Below are positions 15,998 through 17,821 of a DNA stretch of 17,821 nt, piece after piece. The stretch is from positions 1 through 17,821 of the forward strand of contig JAGZZN010000037.1 of the NCBI GenBank assembly GCA_018377375.1, read 5' to 3'. The number at the start of each line of letters is the position of its first letter. Positions within the stretch are counted from its first letter, which is position 1. A program made the translations under genes and the position numbers. The notes under the pieces were generated by a model. That model was not told the DNA's origin, made no database searches, and saw nothing but the letters and a program-made list of their open reading frames with translations. The DNA comes from Streptococcus parasanguinis (GTDB lineage: Bacteria > Bacillota > Bacilli > Lactobacillales > Streptococcaceae).

Positions 15998-17140
15998 CAC
16001 TTCTTGGGCCTTAAAATACCGCAATAAAGCTTGCGCATTTTCAACATAATAGGGAACCGATACCTCAAAGGCTGCATCATCGATGGTCATGTGATCATGA
16101 TGGAGGTCTGGCGCATCCGGTTCTCCGTTTGAACCGATAAAGGCAAAGACTCCAGGAATTCGCTCTTGGTAAAAGGCGAAGTCCTCTCCAGCAGTAGAAG
16201 GATTTGCTGGAAGCACCTCAGCCAAGCCTTGTGAAGCTTCCCAAACCACCTGCGTCAATTCCTCATCGTTAAAGGTAACGGGCGGTGTCACACCCCACTC
16301 AAAAGCCACATCCACTTCCAGACTTTCTGCAATGTGTCGAATGATGGAAATAAAATGTGCCTTCAAGTCTCTTTGCACACTCGGATTAAAGGAACGAATG
16401 GTTCCTTCAAAATAGCCTGATTTTGGGAGCACATTCCAGGTTGAGCCCACATCCAGGTGCGTAATGGACAAAACAGCTGTTTCAAAGGGAGAAACGGTCC
16501 GTGAAATTAATAATTGTAAGTTCTGAACCATGGTAGTGACGGCCGTTACAGTGTCAACTCCTAAATCCGGTCTTGCAGCATGACTACTAACCCCTGTCAC
16601 GGTAACCTTGAATTTCTCAACCCCTGCCATCATAGCTCCAGCATTCAAAGCAAGTTGCCCTGCTTTTAGCTGGGGAATATTGTGAAAACCAATAATTCCT
16701 TGAACATCCTCCAACAGTCCTGTTGCCAAAACATCAGAAGCACCTTCTGAGATTTCTTCTGCTGGCTGAAAGATCAAGCGTACAGTTCCTTCAAGCTGGT
16801 CTTCTCTTTCCTTGAGAAGAGCTGCTGCTCCCAGAAGACTGGTTTGATGAAAATCATGGCCACAGGCATGCATGACTCCTGGATTCTGACTTTGGTAGGG
16901 CAGATTCGTTTGTTCCAAAATTGGAAGGGCATCGATATCTGCTCGAAGTGCCACCACCGGTTGGTCGGACCCAATTTCTGCAATCAGACCAGTTTTTAAT
17001 CCACTCTCTAAAATACGAATCCCCAACTCTTCTAAACGCTCTTTTAGAAAGGCGGTTGTCTGGTATTCTTGACCAGACAATTCTGGGTGTTGGTGGATAT
17101 AGTGGCGAATCTCTGCTAACTCTTCATAAGAAAAAGACAC
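15995..17140 (-). CDS. M20D amidohydrolase / N-acyl amino acid deacylase, GTG start
   Basis: This 381-residue enzyme is of the M20D family (hippurate hydrolase, N-acetyl amino acid and N-acetyl-diaminopimelate deacetylases). Metal-site motifs are ACGHD (92-96, with Cys93 and His95), the Glu pair in QPAEEISEGA (Glu128-Glu129), GFHNIP (His153) and LHHDHM near the end. There is no signal peptide, so it acts in the cytoplasm. The start is a GTG, with AAAGGAG about ten bases upstream; the only nearby ATG is in another frame and hits a stop after eight codons. It is the first gene after the Met-box. In B. subtilis, related deacetylases (YxeP, YtnL) act on N-acetylated sulfur amino acid derivatives, so such a substrate is a reasonable guess here. 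Confidence 0.88.
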   Translation of the reverse strand: MSFSYEELAEIRHYIHQHPELSGQEYQTTAFLKERLEELGIRILESGLKTGLIAEIGSDQPVVALRADIDALPILEQTNLPYQSQNPGVMHACGHDFHQTSLLGAAALLKEREDQLEGTVRLIFQPAEEISEGASDVLATGLLEDVQGIIGFHNIPQLKAGQLALNAGAMMAGVEKFKVTVTGVSSHAARPDLGVDTVTAVTTMVQNLQLLISRTVSPFETAVLSITHLDVGSTWNVLPKSGYFEGTIRSFNPSVQRDLKAHFISIIRHIAESLEVDVAFEWGVTPPVTFNDEELTQVVWEASQGLAEVLPANPSTAGEDFAFYQERIPGVFAFIGSNGEPDAPDLHHDHMTIDDAAFEVSVPYYVENAQALLRYFKAQEV

Positions 17141-17170
17141 AAGCCTTCATCTCCTTTCGAACTTAAAATT

Positions 17171-17199
17171 ATTTTATCACTAATAGGTGTTTCCGTCTA
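17171..17199 (-). promoter_or_regulatory. Main promoter of the sulfur amino acid operon
   Basis: On the minus strand TAGACG (17199-17194) and TAAAAT (17176-17171) are 17 bases apart. Transcription is predicted to start near 17164, leaving a leader of about 24 bases. That is too short for a T-box or SAM riboswitch, so control must act on initiation. Confidence 0.6.
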
Positions 17200-17221
17200 A
17201 TTCCTGTTTCTTGGATTTTGA

Positions 17222-17238
17222 TATAGTTTAAAGCTATA
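17222..17238. promoter_or_regulatory. Met-box (MetR/MtaR binding site)
   Basis: TATAGTTTAAAGCTATA matches the streptococcal Met-box TATAGTTTnAAACTATA at every position except 17233. Its centre (17230) is about 66 bases upstream of the predicted transcription start, the standard position for activation by a LysR-type regulator such as MetR/MtaR. It lies just beyond the terminator of the upstream gene. Confidence 0.88.
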
Positions 17239-17240
17239 GA

Positions 17241-17273
17241 CAAAAACACTCCTAGATTCATGTCCTAGGAGTG
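17241..17273 (-). terminator. Rho-independent terminator of the partial upstream gene
   Basis: On the minus strand CACTCCTAG (17273-17265), a nine-base loop and CTAGGAGTG (17255-17247) form a perfect nine-base stem followed by TTTTTG. It begins 12 bases after the stop codon and insulates the Met-box promoter. Confidence 0.85.
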
Positions 17274-17285
17274 CCAACTTCAGCC

Positions 17286-17821
17286 TTAAGAAAGATTTCC
17301 CTCGAATTTTTCCATAAAGCTATCACTATTGTAGGCTTTTTCTACTTCCCATTTGCCATCTTTCTTAACAAAGGTCAACTGGTAGTCGTATCGATCCGGC
17401 GTCGTCAAGGGGCGATCTGCAAGAGAAGCCATCATTTCCTCTCTATAGGCTTTGTTTTGAGCCTGGTTCGCTTCGATGATCCCTGGATAGTCTTTTCGAT
17501 GTTCCTGATAGAAGGTCTGCATGTGGTTTAAGATCGTCTTTTCCATGCTGACCGTCTCAGGATTTAGACTAATGACCACCTTGTCCGGGAGATATTGTTT
17601 AACCTTATAGGTTAATTTCGCACGCTTAGCATTTTCTTTTTCATAAGCATCGATAAACTGGGTCACTTCTTCTTCAGGGAATTGGTAATCATGCAATTGA
17701 CGAGTAAAATCAGCCGCAAATTTCGCACGGAAATCACTGCGTTCCTTTTTCAAATCAGTTCCCAAAACAAAAGCGTCTTCCTTTTTGACCTTTCGTCGGC
17801 CACTAAAGTAAACTTGATTGA
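17286..17821 (-). CDS. Hypothetical protein, C-terminal part (5' end outside window)
   Basis: The reading frame is open to the window edge, so only the last 177 residues are visible and the true start lies beyond 17821. In-frame residues upstream of the TTG at 17765 read VYFSGRRKVKKEDAFVLG, which looks like coding sequence. The visible part is soluble and highly charged, with a helical stretch rich in Lys and Glu (for example IDAYEKENAKRAKLTYKVKQ) and a C-terminal strand pattern (YDYQLTFVKKDGKWEVEKAY). This tail resembles the accessory domains of streptococcal surface lipoproteins, perhaps of DUF5105 type, but I cannot confirm this and cannot see whether a signal peptide exists. It ends in its own terminator and is not part of the operon downstream. 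Confidence 0.7.
   Translation of the reverse strand, partial: NQVYFSGRRKVKKEDAFVLGTDLKKERSDFRAKFAADFTRQLHDYQFPEEEVTQFIDAYEKENAKRAKLTYKVKQYLPDKVVISLNPETVSMEKTILNHMQTFYQEHRKDYPGIIEANQAQNKAYREEMMASLADRPLTTPDRYDYQLTFVKKDGKWEVEKAYNSDSFMEKFEGNLS

Noticed and set aside
17141..17221. SAM riboswitch or methionine T-box ahead of the operon
   Set aside because: The predicted leader is only about 24 bases, and I found no T-box sequence or S-box-like fold. The Met-box explains the control.
17286..17765. Complete gene starting at TTG 17765
   Set aside because: The frame stays open to the window edge with coding-like residues and no clear ribosome site before the TTG, so the gene is treated as truncated.

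Overview
The window looks like a low-GC Firmicute chromosome, most likely an oral Streptococcus of the sanguinis/mitis/parasanguinis type. The evidence is AT-rich sequence, strong AGGAGG-type ribosome binding sites, and a lipoprotein - MetQ - M20 peptidase - MetN - MetP gene order that I recall from pneumococcus. A streptococcal Met-box is also present. All 17 genes I accept lie on the minus strand, so transcription runs from high to low coordinates. No mobile element, phage gene, CRISPR array, rRNA or tRNA is visible.

Region 17.3-8.76 kb (sulfur amino acid operon). A truncated hypothetical gene (17286-17821) ends in a terminator. Next comes a Met-box (17222-17238) centred about 66 bases upstream of the predicted transcription start, and then nine closely packed genes. 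They are an M20D amidohydrolase, a lone amino-acid-binding lipoprotein, MetQ, an M20 peptidase, MetN, MetP, an MptD-like ECF S component, an S-adenosylmethionine (SAM) hydrolase and a UPF0397-type ECF S component. A second promoter with a CmbR/CysR-like box sits inside the operon, ahead of the binding protein. The operon ends at a strong terminator (8754-8787).

Region 8.66-5.2 kb. A small XRE regulator with a GTG start is followed by two small membrane proteins, and palindromes surround its promoter. TrhO (tRNA uridine hydroxylase) and a DUF4299-like protein follow as single-gene units, each with its own promoter and terminator.

Region 5.2-0.1 kb. A nucleoside phosphorylase, a fused double ECF ATPase, EcfT and a YdfG-like dehydrogenase are tightly packed behind one extended -10 promoter. 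A PfkB-family kinase follows with its own promoter. This ECF energizing module has no S component beside it. The two S components of the sulfur operon have no ECF ATPase or EcfT beside them. The simplest reading is that the two halves work together. A nearly identical 128-bp structured repeat lies at the 3' end of both the PfkB gene and the sulfur operon.

The main hypothesis is a split ECF system linked to methionine supply. One or both S components would import a SAM-like or other adenosyl/thio compound, the SAM hydrolase would release methionine and adenosine, and the distant nucleoside phosphorylase and PfkB kinase might process the nucleoside or sugar. The gene layout and regulatory boxes are visible in the sequence. 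The substrate is inference.
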